Shown here: positions 37,438 through 46,867 of the stretch, in pieces
Position numbering within the stretch: the first letter of the stretch is position 1
How the letters are laid out: each line of letters starts with the position of its first letter
From: Acholeplasmatales bacterium
GTDB lineage: Bacteria > Bacillota_I > Bacilli_A > Acholeplasmatales > Anaeroplasmataceae
Assembly: GCA_017542485.1 (NCBI GenBank)
Contig: JAFXXC010000006.1
Span: forward strand, 24,934 to 88,933
DNA length: 64,000 bases
Reading direction: 5' to 3'
Program-made: the position numbers and the translations under genes
The notes under the pieces: model-generated
Database searches by the model: none
The model's input: only the letters and a program-made list of their open reading frames with translations
Told to the model about the DNA's origin: nothing

Positions 37438-37998
37438 CTACTTCTTCTTAACACTGTATCCAAATTTTCCAACATATTCACCTAATGTATAATATTCTCC
37501 ATGACTATATGCAATTGGATTAGAATCCTCAAATTTAAATCTACCTTTTTCATCCATATATTTACTATCTACTGTAACCCCTAATATATCAGCGATTATC
37601 ATATGATGCGATCCCAAAGGAACAATTTCTTTTACCCTACATTCAAGATTGACAGGAGATTCCAAAATAGAAGGTGCACTAACATACTTAGATTCAATTG
37701 GTGTTAATTTTAATTCCTTAAACTTATCAACATCTTTACCACTTTTAACACCACAATAATCACACGCATAGGTTAATTCTTTATTCACTAAATTAACCAC
37801 AAAATTTCCACTTTCTTTAATGATGTTGTAAGAATATCTTTCAGGCCTAACTGAAATATATAAAATTGGTGGATTTGTACACAAATTACCACACCACGCA
37901 ACAGTAATAATATTTAATTTACCATCATTACCCTTACAGCTTACCATAACTGCTGGTAATGGATTTAGCATATTTCCGCCTTTCCAATACTCCTTCAT
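37438..37998 (-). CDS. flavin reductase-like domain protein
   Basis: A 186-residue protein of the flavin reductase-like/FMN-binding split-barrel family. The N-terminal NPLPAVMVSCKGNDGKLNIIT, the TVAWCGNLCTNPPILYISVRP core and SGNFVVNLVNKEL are family features, along with the long VSAPSILESPVNLECRV strand. In this family such proteins bind FMN and act as flavin reductases or electron carriers. The ATG at 37998 follows GGGTGAT; a further ATG/GTG upstream is less good. It stands alone between a cyclase gene and a transporter gene. Confidence 0.85.
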   Translation of the reverse strand: MKEYWKGGNMLNPLPAVMVSCKGNDGKLNIITVAWCGNLCTNPPILYISVRPERYSYNIIKESGNFVVNLVNKELTYACDYCGVKSGKDVDKFKELKLTPIESKYVSAPSILESPVNLECRVKEIVPLGSHHMIIADILGVTVDSKYMDEKGRFKFEDSNPIAYSHGEYYTLGEYVGKFGYSVKKK

Positions 37999-38042
37999 AA
38001 TATCACCCAAAACAATTGTACATTATTTCAAATTAAAAGAAA

Positions 38043-38059
38043 AGCGGGATTAACCCGCT
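38043..38059 (-). terminator. intrinsic terminator overlapping the MATE gene stop
   Basis: AGCGGG (38043-38048) and CCCGCT (38054-38059) pair around the TAA stop codon, followed on the minus strand by TTTTCTTTT. Confidence 0.8.
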
Positions 38060-39471
38060 ACCACACTTCCAATATCTCTTTTGACAAATAATGTCTCATA
38101 TTTTTGATTTTTCTTTATTCTTATCATAAATAACAAGCACAAGCTAAATGTAATAATGCCTGCCAATGTATTTGAAACAAACATCGCAATACCACACGCC
38201 TCATAATTCATCTTCACACCATACATTAATATCATTAATGTTGGTAATCTAAATCCAAACAAATTAACCATAGACATAACACTAGTAATTCTAGTCTTAC
38301 CAAAACCATAGAATATGGCATTTGAAGCACCAGATAATCCAGTGAAGAATACATCCAAGCATTCCCACTTAAATATAGTTACAATAATTGTTTTATATTC
38401 CTCATCGCTACCAGCAAAGAATCCGGCAACATTTTCCTTTAAAATGAATAATATGATCACAGATATTAAAGATATTGATGCTACCAAAATCATATTAACA
38501 ATATAAAAATTCATTATTCTTTTTCCATTACCATTGCCATAATTTTGACTTACAATGGTTGATCCACCATCTTCAAAGGAATTAATAATATTAGTAGGAA
38601 GCCCAGCCATAGTATTAGAAATACCTAAAGCACCAACAACCATCTTACCATAAGTTGCTGTAGCAATAGAATTCAAATATACTTTTCCAAAATGAAATAG
38701 GAATCTTCCTATAAAAACTGGTAATGATAGCTTAACAATAATCAATACATTTTCCTTATTTAAATTCAATGATTTTGGTGTAATTCTTAATATATTTGAT
38801 GGTAATATAGATAAAATTATCATAAAAATCATCATGAATCCTTGAGCAACCATAGTAGCCAAAGCAAGCCATGTAATTGTTACACCCTCAAATGGTCCAA
38901 AAGCAAATAATGTAGTTAAGCCTATCTTTATAGCAATAACACCTAAATTTAATATAAATATTCTAAATGTATTACCCTTAGATTTTTCAATCGCTATGAA
39001 CGCAACATTTAATGTCATTATGAATAAATTACCCATTTGAACATTAAAATAACCAAGAGCATTATCAATAGTTGATTGATCAGTTTGTAGTAATTTTAAA
39101 AATGGAACTGCAAATGGAATAAATAACAAAGTGACTGAAGCTATAATTAAAGCCATAGTAAATAATGTATTAGATGCTTTTTTTGCACCATCTATATTCT
39201 TTTCACCAATCCTCTTGGCAATTAAAATACCTCCACCTGTTGCTATAGCACCTCCAAGTGTTTGAATCATGTTTTTTATTTGATCTAATACAACAACATC
39301 AGCTGCCTCACCTATATGAGCAACCTGAACAATCATCATATCATATATTCCATATAAATAATTACAAATATTATAAAAAACAATAGGTAATGAAATAACT
39401 AAAATAGTTCTAAGCATATTACCATTTAATATAGCTTCTCTTTTTTTCATTTGACGTTCTTCTTTAGTCAT
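38050..39471 (-). CDS. MATE family multidrug/sodium antiporter
   Basis: A 473-residue polytopic membrane protein with about twelve hydrophobic helices. The first half contains LRTILVISLPIVFYNICNYL and a GGAIATGGGILIAKRIGEKN loop; the second half has the matching PVFIGRFLFHFGKV and STIVSQNYGNGN, the internal duplication typical of MATE exporters. Such pumps exchange cations for toxic organic compounds, flavins or other products. Specificity cannot be told from the sequence. The ATG follows GAGGTGA. Monocistronic, with its own terminator. Confidence 0.88.
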   Translation of the reverse strand: MTKEERQMKKREAILNGNMLRTILVISLPIVFYNICNYLYGIYDMMIVQVAHIGEAADVVVLDQIKNMIQTLGGAIATGGGILIAKRIGEKNIDGAKKASNTLFTMALIIASVTLLFIPFAVPFLKLLQTDQSTIDNALGYFNVQMGNLFIMTLNVAFIAIEKSKGNTFRIFILNLGVIAIKIGLTTLFAFGPFEGVTITWLALATMVAQGFMMIFMIILSILPSNILRITPKSLNLNKENVLIIVKLSLPVFIGRFLFHFGKVYLNSIATATYGKMVVGALGISNTMAGLPTNIINSFEDGGSTIVSQNYGNGNGKRIMNFYIVNMILVASISLISVIILFILKENVAGFFAGSDEEYKTIIVTIFKWECLDVFFTGLSGASNAIFYGFGKTRITSVMSMVNLFGFRLPTLMILMYGVKMNYEACGIAMFVSNTLAGIITFSLCLLFMIRIKKNQKYETLFVKRDIGSVVAG

Positions 39472-39541
39472 TTTATCACCTCGAAATCACCTGTATTATA
39501 GTCTCATTAAAAATTAAATAAAGGAAAAAATAACACAAAAA

Positions 39542-39558
39542 GGAACCATAACGGTTCC
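39542..39558 (-). terminator. intrinsic terminator after the C69 dipeptidase gene
   Basis: GGAACC (39542-39547) and GGTTCC (39553-39558) form a hairpin followed on the minus strand by TTTTTG. Confidence 0.75.
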
Positions 39559-39577
39559 TCTTTAAAATGGTTTTATT

Positions 39578-41041
39578 TTAGTTATCAGATCTAGAATAAG
39601 CATTCTTCATTTTTTTCAAAGCTTCTAATAATACTTTATCTAATGTATCAATAGTTGCTTCTTCAAGCATATTAGAAAGCTTTATGTTAGCTTCCTCTAA
39701 AAGTTTTAAATCCTTATTTTTAGTAAATTTCTCATCATACTCATTAATGATATTTCTACCATCATTCATTACTTTATTCTGATATCTTTCGATATGCATA
39801 ATTGATTCACCATAATGTGAATCTGCTAAAGCTCCAATAATTCTTGATGACCAATGTAAATTATCTGTAGATGGCTTTTCTCCTACCTTGCTTAAATAAT
39901 TAGGCAATTTTGATACATTAGTGTAAATAGGTAATACAGTATTAAAAGCATTTGATGCAAAACAAATCCATTCTATACCTTTTATTTCATCACATACATT
40001 ATTTCTAATTTGACATATTGCCATATCATCAGTACGACTAATACCAATAGGCCTATAAATACCCTTTAAAGGATTATCAGCTTTTGTATATGGATTATAT
40101 GGTGTTCCTTGATAATATGAAGATAAAATGTATTTTACATCTTCAATAGTAATCTTAGCCTCAGGCTTCATTGCCCATGGGATATTATCTGATTCAGGAT
40201 TAAAGTCAGCATTATCTCCATCCCATTTATATGTAGTTGGATTAAAGTATCTACCCATAAACCAAGCTCTAGGTGTATTATACACATGATCTGAATCAGT
40301 CCTACTACCAAAAGCTAAACGTGGATTAAAATTACCATCAACATTTAAATCTAAATGGTTTTTTTCCATAAATTCTTTTAAATCCTTAGAGCACATATTA
40401 TATTCTTGCTTACCATAAGCATCATTAAAATCAAATCTATCTAATCCGAATTGATTAGGCATAATTACGTACTCATCATCCATTACTCTTCTAGCAATCC
40501 AATGATGTCCACCAATTGATTCTAACCACCATATTTCATTTTCATCATTAAATGCAATTCCATTAGATTCATATGTACCATATTTTTCAAGAAGACTACC
40601 CAATCTAATAACGCCCTCTTTAGCAGTATGTATATAAGGTAATACAATTGTTACTAAATCCTCTTCGCCTATTCCACCAGGAATATCCTTTTCATTTTTA
40701 TTCTTAGCCTTAACATATTTTACATAAGGATCTGCTCCCATAACCCTTGGATTAGAAGTAATTGTTTCAGTCGCTGTCATACCTACATTAGCTGAATTTA
40801 TACCAGCTGCGGCCCAAATACCCTTATCTAATTTAACATTAGGTATTGCAGTATATCTAAGAGGATTATCAGGTAATTCAATTTCTAATTTACCTATAAC
40901 ACTCTTATATTTTTTTGGTTGATTCTTTGGTTCAACCACAATAATCTTTTTTGTCGTTAATCCACCATCATCATTTCTAGCAATCATAGTAGATCCATCA
41001 TTAGTTGCACGTTTACCAACTAATATTGTAGTACATGCCAT
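39578..41041 (-). CDS. C69 family dipeptidase (PepD-like)
   Basis: An N-terminal nucleophile dipeptidase of 487 residues. The chain starts MACTTILVGKRATNDGSTMIARNDD; Cys3 is the expected nucleophile, exposed after removal of the first residues. Other family features are the INSANVGMTATETI stretch, GGIGEEDLVTIVLPYIHTAKEGV, EIWWLESIGGHHWIARR and YRPIGISRTDDMAICQIR. There is no signal peptide, so it acts in the cytoplasm on dipeptides. GGAGG precedes the ATG. Monocistronic. Confidence 0.92.
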   Translation of the reverse strand: MACTTILVGKRATNDGSTMIARNDDGGLTTKKIIVVEPKNQPKKYKSVIGKLEIELPDNPLRYTAIPNVKLDKGIWAAAGINSANVGMTATETITSNPRVMGADPYVKYVKAKNKNEKDIPGGIGEEDLVTIVLPYIHTAKEGVIRLGSLLEKYGTYESNGIAFNDENEIWWLESIGGHHWIARRVMDDEYVIMPNQFGLDRFDFNDAYGKQEYNMCSKDLKEFMEKNHLDLNVDGNFNPRLAFGSRTDSDHVYNTPRAWFMGRYFNPTTYKWDGDNADFNPESDNIPWAMKPEAKITIEDVKYILSSYYQGTPYNPYTKADNPLKGIYRPIGISRTDDMAICQIRNNVCDEIKGIEWICFASNAFNTVLPIYTNVSKLPNYLSKVGEKPSTDNLHWSSRIIGALADSHYGESIMHIERYQNKVMNDGRNIINEYDEKFTKNKDLKLLEEANIKLSNMLEEATIDTLDKVLLEALKKMKNAYSRSDN

Positions 41042-41069
41042 ATTATAACCTCCTTAATTTTGTTAAAAA

Positions 41070-41086
41070 AGCAGGAAATTCCTGCT
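41070..41086 (-). terminator. intrinsic terminator after the 115-residue gene
   Basis: AGCAGG and CCTGCT pair around a five-base loop, followed on the minus strand by TTTTTT. Confidence 0.8.
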
Positions 41087-41091
41087 TATTA

Positions 41092-41439
41092 TTATCTATG
41101 TAATTTAAATTTTAAGTAATTTTCTAAAACTTCTTCACTTGCAGTATCACTGCTTTCTGCAAGATATGGCACCTCACTAAGTGGATATGTTTTAGAACCC
41201 ATAGAACCATCTTTCATAGGGAATGTTTCAACTACAACATCAACTAATTGAACATTATAATAAAAATCACCCGCATCATTAGAATGCTTTCTACAAATTC
41301 TTTCACCATCCTGGTAATAAACATCATTATAAGAATATCTTTGCTTACCATCCTTATTAGTATAACCATAACCCTTTGTTACTGCTAATGAGTTATTATC
41401 AACTACTACTTTAACTACTTTGTTTTGAATCTCTTCCAT
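41092..41439 (-). CDS. conserved-looking unknown protein (115 residues)
   Basis: I do not recognise this gene. It is soluble with no signal peptide or membrane helix, and reads as a mainly beta protein: KVVKVVVDNNSLAVTKGYGY, then a Tyr/Asp-rich stretch (YSYNDVYYQDGERI), a VQLVDVVVETFPM strand and an acidic C-terminal helix. A GGAGTAG ribosome binding site precedes the ATG and a strong terminator follows, so it is a real gene. It lies between a thioesterase gene and a dipeptidase gene, all on the same strand but probably separate transcripts. Confidence 0.75.
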   Translation of the reverse strand: MEEIQNKVVKVVVDNNSLAVTKGYGYTNKDGKQRYSYNDVYYQDGERICRKHSNDAGDFYYNVQLVDVVVETFPMKDGSMGSKTYPLSEVPYLAESSDTASEEVLENYLKFKLHR

Positions 41440-41479
41440 TTTACTACTCCTTTAATACTCTCTAATTATATCATATAAC

Positions 41480-41890
41480 TTAATTTTTAACACATAATTC
41501 TTTAAGTTTATTATCTAAATCTGGCATAGCTTTTTTCAAACTCAATATTTTACCATCCTTGCTTAAAAAACAATGCTTAGATGTTCCGATAGCTACTAAT
41601 TTTCCATCCTGATTAGTCATAACATATTGTATTTTTAATTTAAAGCCATTATATTCAATAACCTGTGCGTCAATATTTAATATATCAGGATATGTTGATG
41701 TGTTTTTGTATTCGCATTCAACACCAATTACTGGTGAAATGATTCCTATTTCTTCTATTTTAGAATAATCAAAACCATTTGAAGCCATAAAATAAAGTCT
41801 AGCTTCTTCCATAAAGCGAATATAGTTAGAATGGTGTGTTACTCCCATTTTATCTGTTTCATAATATTGAATCTTATGAGTATATGACAT
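41480..41890 (-). CDS. acyl-CoA thioesterase, hot-dog fold (YbgC/4HBT-like)
   Basis: A 136-residue thioesterase of the 4-hydroxybenzoyl-CoA thioesterase group. The N-terminal YYETDKMGVTHHSNYIRFMEEAR contains the catalytic Asp and the conserved H-x-N-Y/R-x-x-E helix. The IGVECEYKNTSTYPDILNID and LVAIGTSKHCFLSKDGK strands complete the hot-dog fold. The substrate is unknown. An AAAGGAG precedes the ATG. Confidence 0.9.
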   Translation of the reverse strand: MSYTHKIQYYETDKMGVTHHSNYIRFMEEARLYFMASNGFDYSKIEEIGIISPVIGVECEYKNTSTYPDILNIDAQVIEYNGFKLKIQYVMTNQDGKLVAIGTSKHCFLSKDGKILSLKKAMPDLDNKLKELCVKN

Positions 41891-41943
41891 AATAATATCT
41901 CCTTTATCCAGTTAAGTATTATATCATAATTTATTAATTAAAA

Positions 41944-41968
41944 AGCCGGTGATTTTAAAATCACCAGC
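41944..41968 (-). terminator. intrinsic terminator after glgB
   Basis: GCCGGTGATTTT and AAAATCACCAGC form a long hairpin (41945-41968), followed on the minus strand by TTTTTAATT. Confidence 0.85.
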
Positions 41969-41976
41969 ATAAATTA

Positions 41977-43962
41977 TTATTTTGTTTCTTTTTTAGTTGT
42001 TTTCTTTTTTGAAGTCTTTGGACCATCTGCCTTTTTTGCAGTAGTCTTTTTTGTAGTTTTCTTAACTTCTTCCTTCTTTTCTTCTTTAGGTTCTTCTTCA
42101 ATATATTTAGCCTTTAATATTGAAATACCCAAAGGTGGAATAGTCATTAATATTGACTTAGGTCTATTATCTTGCCAATAATCCTCAACCTTTAACCAGA
42201 ATGGATTAATTCTATTAGAACCTCCATAGATATCTTTATCTGTGTTAAAGATTTCCTCATAATAATCAGCATCCTTAACACCAATACGATAGTTGTCATA
42301 TGTATTTGGTGTACAATTCATAACAATAATTAAATGATCATGCCAGTCATTTGCATATCTTGCAAATATATATAATGATTGATCAGCATTATCTGCCATA
42401 ATCCATTCAAAACCCATAGGATCAAAATCCTTTTGCCAGAAGGCTGGTTCATTTTTATATAAAGTTGTTAATTCCTTAACAAATCTACATGACGCATCAT
42501 GATTAGGCAATGTTAATATATTCCAAGGCAATTCTTTTTCATAATGCCACTCATCATATGAGGCAAGCTCATTACCCATAAACAATAATTTCTTTCCTGG
42601 GTGAGAAATCATATAACCAATTAACAATCTATAATTTGCAAATTTTTGCCATTCATCACCAGGCATCTTATTTAATAATGATCCCTTCATATGAACAATC
42701 TCATCATGACTTAATGGTAAACAGAATTGTTCATTATAATAATAAGCCATTGAGAATGTTAACTGATGATGGTGATACTTACGATATACAGGATCTAATT
42801 TGAAATATTTTAATGTATCATTCATCCAACCCATATCCCACTTATAACTAAAGCCTAATCCACCAATACCTGCAGGCTTAGTTACATTTGCGTAAGCAGT
42901 TGAATCCTCTGCCATCAATAACACCCTATCGTCTCTATTAAAGATTTGATATGATAAATCTCTTAGGAATTGGCAAGCTCCTTCATTAACACCTCTATTG
43001 ACATTACCCATCCAATAAATCAAATTACCAACTGCGTCAACTCTAAATCCATCAATATGGAAATAATTCATATAAAATAAAGCATTAGAAATAAAGAATG
43101 ACTTTGTAATACCTTTACCTAAATCTAGATTTACTGTACCCCACTCGTTTTCTCTATCTTCATCTTTTTGATATTCATATAAGAATGTACCATCAAATTT
43201 GTATAATCCATGAGCATCCTTACATGTGTGTCCTGGTACCCAGTCCATAATTACACCAATACCATTTTGATGTAGTTGATCAACAAACCACATAAAATCC
43301 TTTGGAACACCATATCTAGGAGTAATTGCATAATATCCTGTTCCTTGATATCCCCAGCTCATGTCAAGTGGATGTTCATAAACAGGCATTACCTCAACAT
43401 GTGTATATCCAAAATCCTTCAAATATTGAATTAACATAGGGGCAACCTCGTTAAACATATTAAAGCTTCCATCTGGTTTTCTCTTCCAAGAGCCCATATG
43501 CATTTCATATATCAATAATGGCTTATCATATGTTTTTTCATGAGTATACATCCAAAATTCATCATGCCATTCATATCCATTAATATCATAAACCTTAGAA
43601 TCTTGGCTTGGTCTAACCTGTGAATAAAATGCATAAGGATCTGCCTTATAAAATTTTTGTCCATCATGAGTTTCAATTAAATATTTATATCTTTGCCACT
43701 CATAATCACCATCTAAATATGCATACCAAACGCCTTTTGAATCAACACAATACAATTCTTGTTGATTCTCGCAAAATCCATTCCATTCACCAACAAGCTG
43801 TATTCTTTTAGCATTTGGTGCGTATACTGCAAATTCACAGCCAACATTCTTAAAATCTTTATCCTTAACTAAATGTGCACCAAATACCTCATATGCATTT
43901 AAGCATTTTCCCTGATCATAATAATATAGAAATTCGGGATTTATCTTTTCTCTTACAGACAT
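41977..43962 (-). CDS. glgB: 1,4-alpha-glucan branching enzyme with a Lys-rich tail
   Basis: GlgB makes alpha-1,6 branches in glycogen. The 661-residue chain has an N-terminal CBM48-like domain (residues ~20-125) and a GH13 barrel with MDWVPGHTCKD, the nucleophile Asp in GFRVDAVGNLIYW, the acid/base Glu in LMAEDSTAY and the third Asp in LPLSHDEIVHMKGSL. The end (residues ~620-661) is a low-complexity Lys/Thr/Glu tail (KKTTKKTTAKK and KKKTTKKETK) that branching enzymes do not normally have. I chose the ATG at 43962 eight bases after AAGGAG. No other glycogen gene (glgA, glgC, glgP) is adjacent. Confidence 0.93.
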   Translation of the reverse strand: MSVREKINPEFLYYYDQGKCLNAYEVFGAHLVKDKDFKNVGCEFAVYAPNAKRIQLVGEWNGFCENQQELYCVDSKGVWYAYLDGDYEWQRYKYLIETHDGQKFYKADPYAFYSQVRPSQDSKVYDINGYEWHDEFWMYTHEKTYDKPLLIYEMHMGSWKRKPDGSFNMFNEVAPMLIQYLKDFGYTHVEVMPVYEHPLDMSWGYQGTGYYAITPRYGVPKDFMWFVDQLHQNGIGVIMDWVPGHTCKDAHGLYKFDGTFLYEYQKDEDRENEWGTVNLDLGKGITKSFFISNALFYMNYFHIDGFRVDAVGNLIYWMGNVNRGVNEGACQFLRDLSYQIFNRDDRVLLMAEDSTAYANVTKPAGIGGLGFSYKWDMGWMNDTLKYFKLDPVYRKYHHHQLTFSMAYYYNEQFCLPLSHDEIVHMKGSLLNKMPGDEWQKFANYRLLIGYMISHPGKKLLFMGNELASYDEWHYEKELPWNILTLPNHDASCRFVKELTTLYKNEPAFWQKDFDPMGFEWIMADNADQSLYIFARYANDWHDHLIIVMNCTPNTYDNYRIGVKDADYYEEIFNTDKDIYGGSNRINPFWLKVEDYWQDNRPKSILMTIPPLGISILKAKYIEEEPKEEKKEEVKKTTKKTTAKKADGPKTSKKKTTKKETK

Positions 43963-44120
43963 CAAAACCACTCCTTTATTAAAAATCGTAACCTATAAAT
44001 TAATTATACAATAATTTTATTATTATAACAACAAAATAAATTCTATCTAAAATTCAATAACATATACAAAAACATATTAATTAATGATAAAATATAGTGG
44101 TAGAAAGATGGTAAGATAAT

Positions 44121-45119
44121 ATGGATTTAGTAAGTTCAATTTTAGCAATATCAATTGCAATAGTAATATATATATACATAATAGAATTATTCACTATTTT
44201 ATTTAGAATAACTGGTTTAACAAAAGAAAAAGCAAAATTTCAAGTAATATCATTAGTTACATGCGCCGGTTTTACAACAAGTGAGGCAGAAATAATCACA
44301 CTAAATAAACGTAGACGTCATTTAGCAATAATATGTATGATTACAGGAACTATCTTTAATGTACTTATTATTTCTATTATCATTAATTTAATTAGTAATA
44401 TTAGTAAAAGTGGTATAAGCGTTGACCAAATAAAATGGATATCAATTATTCTTGTTTCTGCTATTGCCTTAATTATATTATTTAAAATCCCAGTAATTGC
44501 ACATGCATTAGAAAAAATAACAGAAAAATTCTTAAGAAAAGTAGTTTATCATTCAAAAAATGATAATGTCTTAACAATACTAGACTCTTATGATTCAGAT
44601 GCCATTATCGAAATATATTTAAATAATGTTCCTGAAGTAATAAATAATAAAACATTAGCTGAATCAGATTTAAAAAACAAATATGATATAAATCTATTAA
44701 TGCTAAAACGTGGAAATAGAACCATAACAATCAGTAGAAATACAGTTATTCAAAAAAATGATAAAATCATAGTATTCGGAAATAAACAAACAATTAAAGA
44801 TTTATTTACTTATAAAACAGATACAACTTACGAAGAAGATATTATTTCAGAAAAGAAAGAAAATATATTAACATTAATTGATAATTATGGTTCTGATGCA
44901 ATGGCAGAAATCGAAGTAAATGTTATACCTGAAATTCTAAATAATAAAACATTATTTGAATCTCCAATTAAAACAAAATATAACCTAAATATCTTAATGA
45001 TAAAAAGAAACGAATTACCATTAAAGGTAACTAAAGATAGTAAAGTAGAATTACATGATGAAATAGTCATATTTGGAGACTATTCAAATATCAAAAAAAT
45101 ATTCTTACAAAATAATTAA
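44121..45119 (+). CDS. membrane protein with two TrkA-C (RCK_C) domains
   Basis: A 332-residue protein. Residues ~5-30 and ~70-130 hold three to four hydrophobic helices. Two similar soluble units follow (residues ~150-235 and ~245-330): NVLTILDSYDSDAIIEIYLNN with KIIVFGNKQTI, and NILTLIDNYGSDAMAEIEVN with EIVIFGDYSNI. These are TrkA C-terminal domains in tandem, which in other proteins bind c-di-AMP, ions or nucleotides and control K+ transport. The family of the membrane part is not one I can name. The gene is divergent from glgB and ends at a strong bidirectional terminator. Confidence 0.8.
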   Translation: MDLVSSILAISIAIVIYIYIIELFTILFRITGLTKEKAKFQVISLVTCAGFTTSEAEIITLNKRRRHLAIICMITGTIFNVLIISIIINLISNISKSGISVDQIKWISIILVSAIALIILFKIPVIAHALEKITEKFLRKVVYHSKNDNVLTILDSYDSDAIIEIYLNNVPEVINNKTLAESDLKNKYDINLLMLKRGNRTITISRNTVIQKNDKIIVFGNKQTIKDLFTYKTDTTYEEDIISEKKENILTLIDNYGSDAMAEIEVNVIPEILNNKTLFESPIKTKYNLNILMIKRNELPLKVTKDSKVELHDEIVIFGDYSNIKKIFLQNN

Positions 45120-45144
45120 AGCATTTGCCCATTAAGCAAATGCT
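45120..45144. terminator. bidirectional intrinsic terminator
   Basis: GCATTTGC (45121-45128) and GCAAATGC (45136-45143) form an eight-pair stem. It has T-rich tails on both strands and serves both the rightward TrkA-C gene and the leftward CoA-binding protein gene. Confidence 0.85.
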
Positions 45145-45147
45145 TTT

Positions 45148-45486
45148 TTATCGTTTATATAAGCTTAAGCCAACCAAAGCACACCCCTCTAAATAATCAA
45201 TATCATTATCCTTAAGATAATTTATTAATTCTTCTGATTCTGCACCTGGCTGAATTAATACACATTTAAAAATCTTATTACATTCTTTCAAATAATTTAA
45301 TCCCAAAACAGGATTAATACATAAATCTATAATATCTATTTCTTCTTCTATATCATTAATAGATTTTAATTCTTTATGTACACAAAAAACATTATATCCT
45401 TTAGAAATTAACTTTTCTTTAATTTCTTTAGCATACTTTCCATCTTTAATAGTATCTCCTACTACTACAAATGTATTATAACTCAT
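45148..45486 (-). CDS. CoA-binding domain (YccU-like) protein
   Basis: A 112-residue Rossmann-fold protein of the CoA-binding domain group. The N-terminal TFVVVGDTIKDGKYAKEI is the first strand and Gly-loop, IDLCINPVLGLNYLKEC is the central motif, and VLIQPGAESEELINYL and YLEGCALVGL follow the order seen in YccU. The usual N-terminal G-x-S-x-x-P-x-K..Y pattern is altered, so ligand binding may differ. I chose the ATG at 45486; the longer frame overlaps the preceding gene more. It overlaps that gene by 11 bases, so the three genes 45148-46689 form one operon. Confidence 0.78.
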   Translation of the reverse strand: MSYNTFVVVGDTIKDGKYAKEIKEKLISKGYNVFCVHKELKSINDIEEEIDIIDLCINPVLGLNYLKECNKIFKCVLIQPGAESEELINYLKDNDIDYLEGCALVGLSLYKR

Positions 45487-46141
45487 TATTTCCTGTAGTT
45501 TCATCTACAACCTCTTTAAATCCAAGCATCTCATACAAATGATTTACATCATCCTTATGCTTCTCATTAGGTTCTTCATAATTATGACATAAATATCTAT
45601 TATCATCTATTTTCTCTAATGCAGTATAATATACCTTTTCTACTTGGATAGTAAAATCAGACAATTTTTCTCTAAGTTCATCATTACTATTAATAAATAC
45701 TTCTATAGCAGTAAAGGTTAAACAATTATCTAATTTTTTATTAGGTTCAGTATTTTCATCATCCTCATCATGATTAAAATAACCAACAGGATCAGTAACT
45801 AAAACTACCTTAAAAGCACTTCTTTTTTCTATTTTTAAATAACTTTTACCATAGTTTCTTTCTCTTAATTCAAACTTTAATTCATCAAGCTTTTCTGATA
45901 AATCATTGTCATTAATATATTCTTTAGTAACATAAACCTTCTTCTTTGACTTATATTTAAAGCTTTTATAGCTTGCAAATTGAATAGTTAAAGCCAATAA
46001 TAAGAAATCTATTGTCATTAAAATAATCATTACCTTATTTATACCATTATCAGTATAAATACAGGCAAGTATTAATCCAACTCCAACTAATAATTCTAAT
46101 AATGAAATAATCCAAAGTGTTCTCGCTTTAATATTTATCAT
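45476..46141 (-). CDS. unknown two-helix membrane protein
   Basis: I do not recognise this gene. Two hydrophobic helices at residues ~8-28 and ~36-56 are followed by a Lys-rich stretch and a soluble domain to residue 221 that reads as mixed alpha/beta, with an acidic patch (NHDEDDENTEPNKK). The topology suggests a small membrane-anchored cytoplasmic domain. It overlaps the upstream gene by four bases (ATGA) and the downstream CoA-binding gene by 11 bases. The neighbours give no clear role. Confidence 0.7.
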   Translation of the reverse strand: MINIKARTLWIISLLELLVGVGLILACIYTDNGINKVMIILMTIDFLLLALTIQFASYKSFKYKSKKKVYVTKEYINDNDLSEKLDELKFELRERNYGKSYLKIEKRSAFKVVLVTDPVGYFNHDEDDENTEPNKKLDNCLTFTAIEVFINSNDELREKLSDFTIQVEKVYYTALEKIDDNRYLCHNYEEPNEKHKDDVNHLYEMLGFKEVVDETTGNNEL

Positions 46142-46689
46142 TTTCTCTCGTCTCTTTCAATATTATCTATAAATGCAAAGTCAAAATACAAATCTTCGCA
46201 TAAATACTCATACATCTTTGAATAAAACTTTGGAACAGGTCTATAAAAATCCATTTGTACTAATCTTGGATTATATATTAGTGCCTGTTCAAATTGCTTT
46301 TTATTTGATTCACAAAAGCCTCTTGCCAAATCAACAGTCTTTTGATTATAATGCTCAAAACAAATAACTACCACACTTTTTTCAGTAACCTTGATACCTT
46401 TTTCTACTAACATAGGCTTAATGTTTTCATATTTATATTGACTTAAATCATTAATATTTTTCTCATCGTTAATTAATACATTAACAAATGTAGCCTTATC
46501 TTTAAATACTCTTGAATAAATCTCTACTTCTGGTGTTTCTACTATGTTAACCTCATTGGCATAAATAAGGGCATATTTAAAATTATGAAATGGCTTAGAA
46601 TCATAATGTCCAATAACACCTGGGTTTTGTACAACCTTCTCGTCTTTAATTCTAAGTAACTTCTTTTTCAAGAAATCTTCTAGTGCCAT
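46138..46689 (-). CDS. unknown soluble protein (183 residues)
   Basis: I do not recognise this gene. It is soluble with no signal peptide, mixed alpha/beta, with strands such as FKYALIYANEVNIVE, ATFVNVLINDEK and SVVVICFEHYNQK, and a C-terminal YLCEDLYFDFAFIDN. It is the first gene of the three-gene unit ending at 45148, and its stop overlaps the start of the membrane protein gene. The ATG at 46689 is preferred over an in-frame GTG/ATG further upstream, although its ribosome binding site is weak. Confidence 0.68.
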   Translation of the reverse strand: MALEDFLKKKLLRIKDEKVVQNPGVIGHYDSKPFHNFKYALIYANEVNIVETPEVEIYSRVFKDKATFVNVLINDEKNINDLSQYKYENIKPMLVEKGIKVTEKSVVVICFEHYNQKTVDLARGFCESNKKQFEQALIYNPRLVQMDFYRPVPKFYSKMYEYLCEDLYFDFAFIDNIERDERK

Positions 46690-46801
46690 ATAATCACGTC
46701 CAATCACAAAGAATTATATCATAATTAGAATCAAAAATGAAATATTTATATAATAACAAAAAATAAAATGATAAAATAAACTTAGGTGATTAACTATTAA
46801 G

Positions 46802-46855
46802 TTAGATAGAAAGGAAAAGTAATCAATAAGATATCAAACCTATCTAAATTGATTA
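46802..46855 (+). promoter_or_regulatory. structured leader with two interleaved stems before the S66 gene
   Basis: TTAGATAG (46802-46809) is complementary to CTATCTAA (46840-46847), and TAATCAAT (46820-46827) to ATTGATTA (46848-46855). The two eight-pair stems are interleaved (A-B-A'-B') and the two 3' arms touch, so they can form an unusual pseudoknot. An AAAGGAA lies inside the structure. A TGATAAAAT extended -10 box is located about 25 bases upstream. No known riboswitch was matched. Confidence 0.4.
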
Positions 46856-46867
46856 TACGTGATTAAT

